NCBI RefSeq assembly: GCF_947179165.1
Contig: NC_077243.1
Location: 49,058,501 to 49,122,500, forward strand
Direction of reading: 5' to 3'
Source of the DNA: Solanum dulcamara
Taxonomy: Eukaryota > Streptophyta > Magnoliopsida > Solanales > Solanaceae
DNA length: 64,000 bases
Below are positions 35,403-47,519 of the stretch, piece after piece. The translations under genes and the position numbers were made by a program. The first letter of the stretch is position 1; each line of letters starts with the position of its first letter. A model generated the notes under the pieces. The model saw only the letters and a program-made list of their open reading frames with translations. It ran no database searches and had not been told where the DNA came from.

Positions 35403-38124
35403 AGTACTATTTTGGAGCCTAGCTTTTGAGTACTGGTCCTGCGATGTATATATTTGTTTATACAAGGGTATGGCGGGGGCCCTGTCCCGCCATATGTTGT
35501 CGTTCTTATTCTTAGAGGTCTGTAGACATATGTGTGTGGGTTGTTTAGGAGTTTATTTTGGTTATGCCTATGCGATATGTTGTAAAAGCTATTATGTTGT
35601 GGCAGCCTTATCGGCTGGCTTTCCTTTTCATGACATGATGCAAATGAAAGAGGCCATACATGTATGAATATTTTATCACCCACTGAGTTCATGTGTTGGG
35701 TTCCTATATCTAGGAGGCTATATGAACATGAAAAAGTTTTAACCCATTGAGGTTTTTGTGAGGAGTATCACATTATACATAGTCCAATTTGACTGTAGTC
35801 AATAGTTACGTAAACGGGGGTCCAGGTCGAGCCCCAGCCGCGGCCCACGGGGTTGGGTCGTGACATGGAACTTGAGAGAAAGTTAAAAGAACAAAGAAGG
35901 AAAATGTTAAAAACTAGTTAACAAACCCATTTTTGAAAGGAACAGTTGTTAGTAATATTGGTATAACTTCTTGTGTACAGATTATTTTCGGGTGATTCAA
36001 TATGTTTTGGAAAGGTATTGCATAGGTCTATAACTTTAATTTAGACTTTAAAATACATTTTTGCCTTTAGCCTCTCGAAAAAGGGTGATGAAGTATAGAG
36101 GAGGTACTGCCTAGATTTTGGTTTTGGAAATCTTACACGGACTGCTGTTGGTGTTTTGGGCATATCTTTTTGTAAAAAATTGATGTAGGGGTTATTCTAA
36201 ATAGTATGCGACCCTAAGAAACATGTCTATAACTTTCATGAAGGACATAAATCCTGTTTCCCTCAATTACCCCTTCGAAATGAAGTGACAAGGTAAAATA
36301 GTAAGCTGTCCAAAATTCACATTTTGAGAGTTTTGAGTGAGTTGTTTGGGGTTTGTATTGTGTAAGGTTGGTGTGAATTGCTTGTATATATATTTCAGGT
36401 TGTTGTTGTTGGTTGGTTGTAGTTATTAAGGGTGTGATTGGAAATTTGGATAGGGCACATTATAGGGGAGGTGCTGCCCAATTTTCTTTAACGCCTTACC
36501 TAATTAAAGAACTAGTCAAAGAGACAGACAAGGAAATAGATTCCAGGAATGCTAAGGAGCAACCTAAGCTGTTGGAAAGCTAAGAGTGGTTGATATTCAT
36601 ATTACTTTCATGTTGAATAGGTTCAAAGGACGACGAGGCAAATGGGATAAAGAGTAACTCACAAGAGGTATGTAAAGCTCTCTCTTGGCATATTTTGATA
36701 TAAGTACGTACAACTATCTCTCATTTCCCGTGATATGTATTTGATACGAAAATGAGATTATGATGCCATAGTGGTTCACCGAGCCCCATGATGGGCCGAG
36801 TATGAAATATGTATATGAAGATCACCTGAAGGAAAGTACAGACTACATAAAGCTTAATCTCTTTCTTCTTTTGGGCATGTCTTTGTCTTAGTTGTAGGTT
36901 GAGTATGATCTGAGCTCCAGGGTAACTCCATTCTTAAACATCTCTTATTTACTTCTGAATATTGAACTCCTACAGTAGTCGAACTATTTCCCTCCAAACT
37001 TTTATATGTTAAAGAGGTATCAAATGTACAGGATCCAAGTCTTAAAGACTATACGAGATTAAGTGGTTTTTATTCCACAAATGATTTGGCCCTATGTTAA
37101 TACATGTCTAGGGTCCCTGAGATTACTTTTGAGATAGCTCATAATGGCATTTAGAGGAAACTCGAGATGACTACACCGTTACTCGGGTCCTTAAACAAAA
37201 GCTTAACTCTCTTGTTTTGTCGAGTCTCTGATAATGATTTAAATTGCATAAAGTTACTCACTACTCTACTCGTGTATACTGTAACCCTTCTTTCTCTGAG
37301 TCCCGGGCCGAGTACGTTATCGTGCACAATTCACTACATTGTTTACCGAGCCCCTTACTAGAGGGTCGAATACGTATGTATATATATGATGATGTGTTGT
37401 AATAAGGTGTTGATGGTGCTGGACCTATGATGGTCCTACAGATGTGATTCACCGGACCCCTGACAGGGCCGGCTATATTGTATAAATTGAGCATGCATGC
37501 TTTTGTGATTCACAGAGTACAGGTACATGTCTTCGATTTGATAATTTATTTCCCCTGCTTCTCTATTTTGAATATACCTCCAGTGTATTATGTTACGTTT
37601 TACATACTTAGTACATATGTCGTACTGACCTCCTTTCTTGGAGGGCTGCGTTCATGTCCATAGGTACATATACAGGTTTTGGGAGTCCATCAGCTTAGGA
37701 TGCCATGCAGCTTAGCTGGAAGAGGCTCCATTATATCGGGGCCTAGGTTTTGATATTGTCCACTGATGTATAAAATCTTTTTGTCCATTCGGGGGTACGG
37801 TGGGGGCCCTGTCCCGCCATATGTTGTCATTTATATTTTTAGAGGTCTGCAGACATGTATATGTGGGTTGTGTATGTCACAGTTTGATTCAGCTGGGTCT
37901 ACATGATATATGCTATTATGTTATGGCAGCCTTGTCGGCTTGTGTTCCCTTTCATGTTGTGATACAAACAAAAAGGGCTATAGGTTTATGAAAATATTAT
38001 CGCCCAATGGGGCTCTATTACATAATATTGTTTTATTTACAGTTCAATGTGACCACAACTGATATATATATACGAGGGGTCCAGGTCGGACCCCAATTGC
38101 GGCCTATGGGGTTGGGTCGTGACA
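35403..38124 (+). repeat. Plus-strand LTR pieces inside the minus-strand block
   Basis: 35403-35864 is the last 460 bp of the large LTR. 35865-38124 is the LTR from about 760 bp after its start to its end. Both end GGGTTGGGTCGTGACA. The sequence after 38124 is minus-strand LTR again. I find no target duplication around the inner pieces, which suggests recombination rather than simple insertion. Confidence 0.72.
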
Positions 38125-38125
38125 T

Positions 38126-38725
38126 GCAGCTGCTGCCATATGACACTCTTTGATGTGATTCCATGTGGCACTCTCTCATGGGCTGCCATTTGTCTCTCTC
38201 TCCTTCTTCTTGTTGGTTCGTAATCTTGTCTTCTTTTATGAATCTATGTAATCCTTGCTACGTAAGCTTGGTATGCACTTAAGTAGCTTAAGTATGTAAG
38301 ATTTCCAAATTGGTAGCTTACGTAAGTAAGTCGAGTCCTACGACTCTTTACTTGGCCTTCAACTCCTCTTCTTTTTTTCCTTTGTTCTTCTCCTTTCTCA
38401 ATTTCTCTTGAAGGTTCTAAAGGTTTATGACTAAGTGCCCCTTTTTATTCATTCATAACATGGATGAATGACTTGGGCTTGAGTCTTTTGTTTGGGCCTC
38501 TCTTGTTTTCTTTTTTTCTTTTTCCAAGCCCAATAACTTCCATAGGTTTTCATGAAACTAAGTTTTTTTTTAAATTTCAATTTTGCTCTTAACCTTTTCT
38601 AATATTTCTACATCAAAAATTTTCATAACCAATTTATGTATTAAACAAGATCAAAACATAGCATTATCCATAACTTATTACAATTATCCCAAAATATTCA
38701 AATGTGCAAAATACGGGTTATAACA
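38126..38725 (-). repeat. 5' part of the nested minus-strand LTR
   Basis: Related to the first 600 bp of the large LTR: TTGGTTCGTAATCTTGTC and CTACGTAAGCTTGG blocks are present. The outermost 350 bp (38372-38725) is different and pyrimidine-rich, ending GGGTTATAACA. Confidence 0.65.
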
Positions 38726-39816
38726 AGAAACCCTTACCTTGCCCGAAACTCGTCAAACTCATTGAAACTTGCCTCGGCAGTACTTCTAGCGCGACTGAAA
38801 CTTTATGGCTATTTGCTAATGTTTTGGGGCTGCTCCAAACCATAAATTTACATTACTAACACCTTCATACCTTCGTGGTATATCATAGATAATTAATTCA
38901 CGAAACGAAATCAGAGAACTTACCTCTTTTTTCCTCCCAAAACCGTGGCTCTCTTTCTCTTCTAGCTAGAGTTCCTCTTCTTTTTTTCCTCTAGATTGTT
39001 CTTGGATAAATATGAAACTTATGGGATAAAGATGAGGTAAAAGTCATAAAACATATGTATATATGCCACTTTAAGAAGGTGACACATGTCAAGCCCCAAG
39101 TGGTGATATGTGTCAAGCCCTAATAGGGCCAACACACTACCTCCTCCACTTAGGGGCTGCCACATAGCATGTGGGTGCCCAATTCTTTGCTGCAGTTGCG
39201 GCCACGTGGTACTCCCTCATGCTTCCATGTGGCACTCTCTCATGGGCCTCCATGTATTGCTTTATTTTCCTCCTCGTGGGTTTGTAATCTCATCTTACTT
39301 TACGAACCTATGTAATCCTTACCACGTCAATTTGGTATGTACTCAAGTAGTTTAAGTACATAAGATTTCCAAATTGTTAGCTTATGTAAGTCAAGTTCTA
39401 CGACTCATTACTTGGCCTCCAATTCCTTTCAGATTCTCATAACCATATTTCCAATCTTCCCTTCTATGGGGTCACATTCTCCCTTCCTTAGAGTTGTTTT
39501 ATAGCGTCATAGATTATCCGGCTCACATGAAAACTTATAAGAAGCTTACGATCCTTTCAAGAAACTTAAGGAGCTTAAATAAAACTTAAGAAGATTAAGA
39601 GGTTCAAGAAACTTAAGAAGCTTGAGAACCTTCTAAGGTATAAAAGTATGGGGTATAACAGTTATGGACTATCGGGCTCCCATGGGAACTTCTAAGAAGA
39701 TTGAGAAGCTTTAAGAAGCGTAAGAATCCTTCCAAAAACTTAAGAACCTTTCAAGATACTTAAGATGCTTAAGAAGCTTAAGAACCTTCCAAGGTACAAA
39801 AGTACGGGGTGTAACA
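38726..39816 (-). repeat. Element D 5' LTR, 5' part, with duplicated end
   Basis: Continues D's LTR from ACCCTTACCTTGCCCG to GGGGTGTAACA at 39816. A similar end, GGGGTATAACA, occurs 156 bp earlier at 39660, and 39661-39816 partly repeats 39509-39660. Both contain many AAGAAGCTTAAGAA-like short repeats. CACGTG and CACATGG motifs lie at 39080-39240. Confidence 0.75.
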
Positions 39817-40178
39817 TTAGAGTTGTCTTAGCACTCTCAAGTTGTCATTGGTGTGTCCTTATTTATCTAGGATGAGACTTTCTTTTATGTTGATTAGTTA
39901 GAATTTTTTCTATGATTTGGGTGAGCTAGGATATTGTCCTAAGACACCATGAAGTATAGACTTAGAGGCATGTTTAGACGATAAAATGGGTGTAGTCCAT
40001 TTCAGACATTGAGTTGAGTTTACTTTCTCTTTTGACATTTATGTTGAGTTGTATCCTCCGCGTATCTCATTATGTTTAATTTCCTTATGTATATTATGTA
40101 TGCTAAGATGGCTTGGTTGAGATCCTTTAAGTTTTTGATCATCGTATCACATCTAGGTCCTAGGTTTGGGTTGTGACA
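39817..40178 (+). repeat. Element F 5' LTR, 3' part
   Basis: Ends GGTTTGGGTTGTGACA next to a primer site. The sequence is unlike the A/H LTR family except for this end. The 5' part is cut off by element D. Confidence 0.7.
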
Positions 40179-40182
40179 AAAT

Positions 40183-40194
40183 TAGTATCACAGC
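40183..40194 (+). other. Primer binding site, element F (mutated)
   Basis: TAGTATCACAGC, four bases after the LTR end, is the initiator-Met-tRNA type with two changes. Confidence 0.7.
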
Positions 40195-40344
40195 ATAAAG
40201 TTTAGGAGTGTTCTAGGGAGTCTAAAATGCAACATTAAGTAGATTCTTAATCATAAGTATGAATCACTCTATACCTAGCGTCCTAGGAAAACTTTGTTCA
40301 TGATCTATGTTGTGTTGTAGAGTGGTACTCTAAGTCTTTCCATC

Positions 40345-41440
40345 TAATGCTTGTTCTTTGCGATTTTCAGAAAAATTCCTCCAAAAAGACACCCATGAAT
40401 GACCAAGTGACCAATGCCATTTTTCGAGAAGGCCTTCTAAGTACTTGGTCAAGATGAGAAGGAATAAGCTAATCATGACGTGGTTGCTCCTATGAACCCA
40501 AGTATGGGTACGACATAAATAAGGGTTCGTGACTTCATAAGGATGAATGATCCAGAGTTTTGGTGTTCCAAGGTGGATGAGGATCAACAAGAGTTTGTTG
40601 ATGGTATTTACAAGATTTTGGAGACTAGCCCAGTTGAAAGGGTAGAATTGGCTACTTATCAATTTAAAGATGTAGCTAGAATTTGATTTGATCAATGGAA
40701 AGTGAGAGGCCTGGAGAGATGGATCCTATGACTTGGAAAAAGTTCAAAGGAATGTTTCTTTACCGCTTTTCCCTTTGGAGTTGATGGAGTCCAAGACATA
40801 AGAGTTCATCAATCTTAAGAAAAGAGGTATGAGACTGAGGGACTATGCCCTCAAGTTCACCTAATTTTCAAAATATGCTTCATTCATGGTTGTCGACCCA
40901 AGAGCTCATATGAGTATGTTCTTGCTAGGTGTATTGGATTTGGTTTCTAAGGAATGTAAGATGACCATGTTGATTCGATAAATGGACATCTCTAGACTTA
41001 TGACCCATGCGGAGCAAATACAGGGTGAGAAGCTAAGGGAAAAAACAAAGGAGTCCAAAAAGGTCAAGGACCGATGGTGGTGATTCCTCTTATGCTAGGT
41101 CTAGAAGTAGTGGGCATCCTTATTTTTGCCAAAGGTATTCCGATCAAGGTTCTTGACATGAAACTACTCAAAGGTTTGACAAATATAAGGTGCCCAACCC
41201 TATGCCTCAAAGAGGTGCCCCAATTGTCCAAGTGACCCGCGCATGCAAGATGTCTGGGAAGAAGCATAAAGGAGAGTGTCTAGCGGGTTTAAATGTGTGT
41301 TATCGATGAGGAAAACTGGGTCATCATGCCAAGGAGTGTAGGGTTAAACATGGCCTTCCTCAAGGATGATTTTCTCATGGAGGCCAAGTGAAACAAGGTT
41401 CCCAAGTGAAACCAAAAGGTGGTTAATGCAACAATCAATT
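40345..41440 (+). pseudogene. gag relic of element F
   Basis: Translation with frame changes gives DPEFWCSKVDEDQQEFVDGI, ERVELATYQFKDVA and WKKFKGMFLYRF, the usual core of plant gypsy gag. Near 41300 the zinc knuckle reads CYR-stop-GKLGHHAKEC, the second Cys having become a stop. At least ten in-frame stops occur. The product would have been the capsid/nucleocapsid precursor. Confidence 0.8.
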
Positions 41441-43687
41441 TTATGCTCTTCATGGTAGCCAAGAGGTGGAGGAAACTCCTGATGTCGTTACCTATATGTT
41501 ATGGGTCTTCCACTATGATGTTTATGCCATACTTTGTCCGTGTAAAAATTTGTCTTTTGTTACTGCTTATGTGGCCATGAGATTTGATGTTAGCCTCAAA
41601 ATATTCTTAGAGCATTTTTCTGTTTATACTCCCGCAGATGAGTCAGTTATGGCTAAAAGAGTCTATAGAAGTTGTCTAATTTCAGTTTTTTATAAAGTTA
41701 CCCTATGTGATCTAGTTGAGCATGATATGAGCAATTTTGATGTTATCCTTGGTATGGATTGTCTATATGAGTGTTATGCTTCTATTGATTGTAGAGCCTG
41801 AGTGGTTAAGTTTCAAATTCCAATTGAGCCAGTCCTAGAATGGAAAGGTAATAATTCTGTATTTAAGGGTCAATTCATTTCGTACCTTAAAGCTTGAAAA
41901 ATAATTTCCGAAGGTTGCATCTACCATTTTGTGAAGGTAAGGGATACAAATTCTGAAGCCCCTACTCTAGAGGCAGTCCCTATAGTTAATGAGTTTCCGG
42001 ATGTGTTTCACGATGATCTACCCAGTGTTCCTCTAGAAAGGGAAATTGACTTTAGTATAGACCTTCTTTCGGGTACTCAACCCATTTTAATTCTTCTTTA
42101 GAGAATGGCTCCGGCGGAACTAAATGAGTTAAAGGATCAATTGAAAGACTTGTTAGGCAAAAGGTTTCATTAGACCAAGTATATCCCCATGGGGTGCTCC
42201 CATTTTATTTGTTAGAAAAAAGAATGGTTCACCTCATATCTGTATTGACTACCAAAAATTAAAAAAAGTAACCATCATGAATAAATACTCAATTCTAAGG
42301 ATAGATGATTTATTTGACCAACTACAATGGGAAAGATACTTTTCTAAGATTGACTCTGATCCAGTTATCACATATTAAGGGTAAGGACTATGATATTCCC
42401 AAGACGGCATTTCGAATAAGGTATGGCCATTATGAGTTCTTAGTTATGTCATTTGAATTGACCAATGCCCCCGCGACATTCTTGAATTTAATGAATAGGG
42501 GGTTCAAATAATATTTAGACATATTTGTAATTATGTTTATTGCTGACATTTTAGTTTATTCTCAGAATAAGGAGGAGCATGAAAATTATTTGAGAATTGT
42601 ATTGCAAAGTCGAAGGGACAAGCAATTATTTAAAAAATTCAATAAGTGTAAGTTTCGTCTACGAGAGGTTATTTTTCTTGGTCATTGTGTTCGGTGAAGG
42701 GATTATTGTTGATACTAAGAAATCGAGGTGGTCAAGAACTGGCCTAGACCATTGTCTCCTTCAAATATATTAGAAATTTCTTGCGCCTAGCAGGATATTA
42801 TAGAAGGGTTTTACTCAATTTCATCACCTTTGAATAAGTTGACTTAGAAGAAAGTGAAGTTCTAATGGTCAGAAGCTTGTGAGAAGAGTTTCCAAACATA
42901 GAAAGATCGATTTACCTCCACTCCTCTTTTGACTCTATCAGATGGGTCTGATGGTTTTGTTATGTATTGTGATGCTTTAAGTGTGGGATTGGGTAGTATC
43001 TTGATGCAACACGGTAAGGTGATAGCCTATGCTTCTAGTCAACTTAAGGTGCATGAAATGAATTATTTGACTCATGACTTGGAACTAGCGGCGGCTGTGT
43101 TTGCTTTAAAGATTTGGGACACTATCTTTATGGTGTCCATGTGGCTGTGTTCACCTATTACAAGAGATTACAATATGTGTTTAAGCAAAAAGACTTGAAC
43201 CTTAGATAAAGGAGATGGCTTGAATTATTGAAAGACTATGATTTGAGCGTGTTGTACCATCTGGGTAAAGCTAATGTGATTGCCGATGCACTAAATAGAT
43301 TATGCATGAATAGTATTGCATATGTTGAGGAAGGTAAGAAAGAATTGGTTAAGGATGTGCATAGATTGGCTCGTTTAGGAGTTCAGTTGGCTCATTCCAA
43401 TGATGGTGGTATTCTAGTTCTAAATGGTTCAGAATCATCTCTTGTAGAGGATATCAATGCTAAGCAAGAAAATGATCCGGTATTGGTTGAGTTGAAAAAA
43501 GCAGTTACCAAAAAAGCCATTAATGCTTTCTCTCAAGGAGGAGATGGTGTGCTTTGTTATCAAGGTCGGTTGTGCTTGCTTAATATTAATGGGTTAAAAG
43601 AATTGATATTAGATGAGGCTCATAGTTCTCGATATTCGATTCATCCAGGATCCATCAAGATGAATCACAATTTAAGGGAAGTGTATT
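41441..43687 (+). pseudogene. Protease, RT, RNase H and integrase N-terminus relic of element F
   Basis: 41466-41801 is the protease region, where the active-site DPGS-type motif has become CPCKN; an LGMDCLYE motif ends it. [16 protein letters not shown] near 42440 and a catalytic box FIADILVYS near 42540, where the first of the two aspartates is Ala. RNase H: 42929-43198, then a frameshift. LKDYDLSVLYHLGKANVIAD (43228 onward) leads into integrase, with the HHCC histidines at EAHSSRYSIHPG (43617 onward). The frame is open from 43228 to the insertion at 43688. The clade is chromovirus-like by wording of these motifs; catalysis is lost. Confidence 0.85.
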
Positions 43688-44091
43688 TGTTACACCCCAC
43701 CCTTTTTAAACTCGAAATGTCTCATGAGTTCCTTGCACATTATCATGTGAGCCGGATACGCTACGACACTATCAAATGACTCTTAGGAAGGGAGAATGTG
43801 ATACCCCATAGTAGAGAAGGTTAGATATGAAATCATAAGAGTCCGGAAGGAATTGGAGGCCAAGTAATGGGTCATAGAACTCGAGTTACCTACGTAAGCT
43901 ACTAACTTGGAAGTCTTACATACTTAAGCTATTGGAGTACGTACCAAGCTTACATAGCATGGATTACACGGGTGCTTAAAATAAGACGAGATTACGAACC
44001 CACGGAGAAGAGGAGAAGATGACACATGGCAGCCTAAGAAGGCGACACGTGGCAGCACCTCAAACAGGCAGGTGATCCACCTGCTTGGGGT

Positions 44092-44114
44092 CAAGTAGGT
44101 GACCCACCTACTTG
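44092..44114. repeat. Perfect 10-bp inverted repeat in the LTR promoter region
   Basis: CAAGTAGGTG, three bases, CACCTACTTG. A similar arrangement is at 20753-20775 and, as direct AGCAGGTGGGTCACCT units, at 27055, 51961 and 62271. Confidence 0.85.
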
Positions 44115-44184
44115 GGGAGGTGGACCCCACTGCCACGTGGCAGCACCCCATTGGCCACATGTTTGAGGTGGCCCAATAAGGGCC

Positions 44185-44235
44185 TGACACGTGTCACCCT
44201 TAGGGGATGACACGTGTCACCTCCTATATATATGT
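44185..44235 (+). promoter_or_regulatory. Tandem G-box palindromes and TATA box of the LTR
   Basis: TGACACGTGTCA occurs at 44185-44196 and again at 44208-44219, immediately before TATATATATG at 44226. This is the tightest version of the LTR promoter arrangement in the window. Confidence 0.65.
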
Positions 44236-47200
44236 GTATATGATTCTTAAGATGTTCATTATCCAAAAACAGCAGCCAACATAGAAAGCAAAACGTGAAA
44301 GAAGGAAATAGAGAGGCAGCCATCGTTGTTGAAGATTCAAGGTGAGTTTTTCAACTTTCTTCCATGAATTAATTATATACGGTGTACCTTAAATACGTGG
44401 AGGTGTATATATATATATTACGATGCCTACGGAACCATATTTTCAGTTTACACTTGGAAAAAAATAAGAGAAAGTCGAAGGAGAAAATGTTAAGAATTAA
44501 TTAACCAACCCGTTTTTGGAAGGGACAGTGATTAGTAATATTGGTATAACTTCTTGTGTACAGATTCTTTTCGAGTGATTTAATATGTTTTGGAAAGGTA
44601 TTTCGTGGTTCTATAACTTTCATTCAGACTCAAAAATCTAGTTTTACTTGTATCAGCTCGAAAAATGGTGATGAAGTGTAGAGGAGGTACTGCTCAGATT
44701 TGGTTTTGGAAATTCTACATGGACAGCTGTAAGTCTTTTGGTCATATCCTTTTGTACAAAATTGATGTAGGGATGATTCGAAATTGTTTGCGACCCTAAG
44801 ACACATGTATATAACTTTCATGAAGGACGTAAATCCTTTTTCCCTCCATTACAACCTCGAAACGAACCAACAAGGTAAAATAGTAAGCTGTCCAGATTTT
44901 ACATTTTGGATAGTTTTGACGAGTTTGACAAGTTTAACGTAAGGTAAGGACTTTACTTTTAAATTGGAGTTTATGGTATTGTTATATGGTATATTACACC
45001 CCTTGTATGCTGCTGGAAGTTTAAGAATGTTGTAGAAATGCTCGACGTTCGAAATAAACTAAATTGGAGTCGCTAGAAGTGAATTGTCATCGAAATAAAG
45101 TGTCCTTCTTGTGAGTTGCGGCTGCAGGGGTGTGGCTTGTTGTTGCAGGGCCTAAATATGTCTTAATATGGGTTAGGTTGCTGCTGGTCGAAGCCATATG
45201 ACCCCTCGTTACGTATAATTAAAGGCATCACAAAATAAAGGCTAGACGCCCTATTTTGATATCGTATTTTTGAATAAGTCGTTTGGAGTTTATGTTGTAT
45301 ATTGTTGGTATGAATTGCTGCAGGTTGTTGTTGTTGGTTAGCTGTAGGTCTTAGGGACCAAATTGGAAATTTGGATAGGGCACATTACAGAGGAGGTGCT
45401 GCCCAATTTTTGTTAACGCCTTAACAAACTAAAGGACTAGTCGAGGAAACAACTAAGGAAATAGATTCTATTAACATTAAGGCGTAATCCAAGATGCTGG
45501 AAAGTTAAGAGTACTTGATATTCGTATTACTTTCATATTGAATAGGTTCGGAAGACGACGAGACGAGCAGGATAAAGGGTAACTCCCAAAAGGTATGTAA
45601 AGCTTTCTTGTGGCATGTTTTGGTATAAGCACGTACAATTATCTTTCTTTCCTTTTGGCAAGTTTTAGCCTTAAGTGAATTGTATGTGGAATGTGGGAAT
45701 AATTCCATTCCCAGAACTCCAGGTACGCCCCATAATCCCTAACTACAGTTAAGTGTTAATACCCCTACAAGGATTGAGTATTACCTGTTAAGGCTTCTAC
45801 GTGCTAAAGAATAGTGTATGGGAAACTATCTTTCCCTTCTCTTGATATGTATTTGGTACGAAAGTGAGATTTGAATGCCATAGTGGCTCACTGAGCCCTA
45901 TAATGGGTCGGGTATGAAATATATGTATGAAGGTCATCTAAAACAAAGTACAAACTACATAAAGCTTATTCTCTTTCTTCTTTTGGGCATGTCTTTGTCT
46001 TAGTTGTAAGTTGAATATGATCTGAGCCCTAGGGTAACTCTATTCTCGAACATCTCTTATTTACTTCTAAATATTGAACTCCTACGGTAGCCGAATTATT
46101 TCCCTGGAAACTATTATATGCTAAAGAAATAACAAATATACAGGCTCCAAGTTTTACAAACTATATGTTAACAAATGTTTCTGGTTCCATAAGCGATTTG
46201 GCTTTACTTTAGTACATGTCTAGGAGCCCCGAGATTATAATTGAGACCGCCCATAATGGCATTTAGAGGACACTCGAGATGACTACACCGTTACTCGGGT
46301 CCTCAAACAAAAGCTTAACTTTCTTATTCTGTCGAGTCTCTGATAATGATTTAAATTGCATATAGTTACTCACTACTCTACTCGTGTATATCGTATCACT
46401 TCTTTCCTTGAGTCCCGGGCCAGGATATGTTCTCGTGCATAGTTCACTGCATTATTCCCTGAGTCCCTCAATAGAGGGCCAGGATACGTGTATAGATATA
46501 TGATAATATGTTGTAATAAGGTGGTGATGGCACTGGGGCCATGATGGTTTTACAGAGATGATTCACCGGACCCCCGAAAGGGCCAGCTATATGATATGAC
46601 TCGAACATGCATGTTTTTGTAATTCACAAAGTACAGGTACAGGTTTCTGAATTGATATCTTATCCCCTATTTTTGTATCTCAGATATGCTTCCAGTGTAT
46701 TATATTATGTTTTACATACTCAGTACATATATCGTACTGACCCCCTTTCTCGGGGGGTTGCGTTAATGCCCGCAGGTACATATACAGATTTTGGGAGTCC
46801 GTCAGCTTAGGATTCCATGCAGCTCAGTTGGAAGAGGCTCCATTGTATCGGGGCCTAGTTTTTGGTACTGTCCACAGATGTATAAAAATTATTTCGTCCA
46901 TTAGGGGTACGGCGGGGGCCCTGTCCCGCCATATGTTGTCTTTTATATGTTTAGAGGTCTGCAGACATGTATATGTGGGTTGTGTATATCAGTTTGATTC
47001 AGCTGGGTCTACATGATATATGATATATGTTATTATGTTATGGCAACCTTGTCGGCTTGCGTGCCCTATCGTGTTGTGGTACAAACGGAAAGGGCTAAAG
47101 GTTTATAAAAATGTTATCACCCAATGGGGCTTTGTTACATGATGTTGTCTTATTTACGATTCAATGTGACCTCAGCTAATAGATATATGTACGGGGGGTC

Positions 47201-47243
47201 CAGGTCGGACCCCAGTCGCGGCCTACGGGGTTGGATCGTGACA

Positions 47244-47510
47244 GTATTGGTGGAATGGCATGAAAAGAAGGATATACCAGAGTTTATGGCTAGGTGTCCA
47301 AATTGTCATCAAGTTAAAGCTGTGCATAAAAAAATGAGACAGTTAGCTCAAGAAATTAAGATTCCTACTTGGAAGAGGGAAGATATGAATATGGACTTTG
47401 TGACGGGTTTTCCCTCTACAATGAAACAATATGATTCAATTTGGGTTGTTGTGGATCGAATGACTAAGTCGGCTCATTTTCTATCGGTTAAACTCATCTT
47501 TGAACTTCAT
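47244..47510 (+). pseudogene. Integrase zinc finger and core start of element F (continuation)
   Basis: WWNGMKKDIPEFMARCPNCH gives the CXXC of the HHCC finger, completing the half left of the solo LTR. EDMNMDFVTGFP carries the first catalytic Asp, and IWVVVDRMTKSAHF follows. After VKLI the similarity stops at the LTR of element G. Confidence 0.82.
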
Positions 47511-47519
47511 AATAATGAG

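Larger units (their letters stand above)
33614..38725 (-). mobile_element. Nested LTR block inside D's LTR, internally rearranged
   Basis: The block is bounded by the 5-bp duplication AGAAA (33609-33613, 38726-38730). On the minus strand it starts TGTTATAACCCGTATTTTG and ends GGGTCGTAACA, good LTR ends. D's LTR reads continuously across it (TTTGAAAGAG / AAACCCTTACCTTGCCCGAAA). Inside, 33614 to about 35402 is minus-strand LTR. About 35403-35864 and 35865-38124 are plus-strand LTR pieces, each ending GTCGTGACA. 38125-38725 is again minus-strand. There is no coding relic. It is best read as one LTR insertion later disrupted by an inverted LTR pair. Confidence 0.75.
27438..39816 (-). mobile_element. 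Element D: large-LTR element with non-coding interior, right LTR interrupted
   Basis: The interior 27438-31071 ends at a minus-strand primer site (31056-31067). It is followed by the LTR 31072-33613 plus 38726-39816, whose two parts join across a nested block. Net LTR length is about 3.6 kb. The left side lacks a polypurine tract and joins an LTR fragment, so the left end is rearranged. The interior resembles H (27720-27780 vs 53275-53340; 27890-28050 vs 56960-57130). Confidence 0.75.
43688..47243 (+). mobile_element. Solo large LTR inserted in element F integrase
   Basis: 3,556 bp from TGTTACACCCCACCC to TTGGATCGTGACA, flanked by the perfect duplication GTATT (43683-43687, 47244-47248). Removing it rejoins integrase in frame (LREVY then WWNGMKKDI). 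It has no interior, so it is a solo LTR of the A/C/H family. It contains the promoter region (44040-44230), the module array (about 46400-46590) and end hairpins. Confidence 0.95.
39817..47510 (+). mobile_element. Element F: decayed chromovirus-like gypsy element
   Basis: A partial LTR (39817-40178), primer site (40183-40194), gag relic and protease-RT-RNase H-integrase relics follow in gypsy order on the plus strand. A solo LTR splits integrase at 43688. The D element appears inserted in its 5' LTR, and G's LTR begins where its integrase core ends, so the rest of F should lie beyond the window. Confidence 0.82.
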
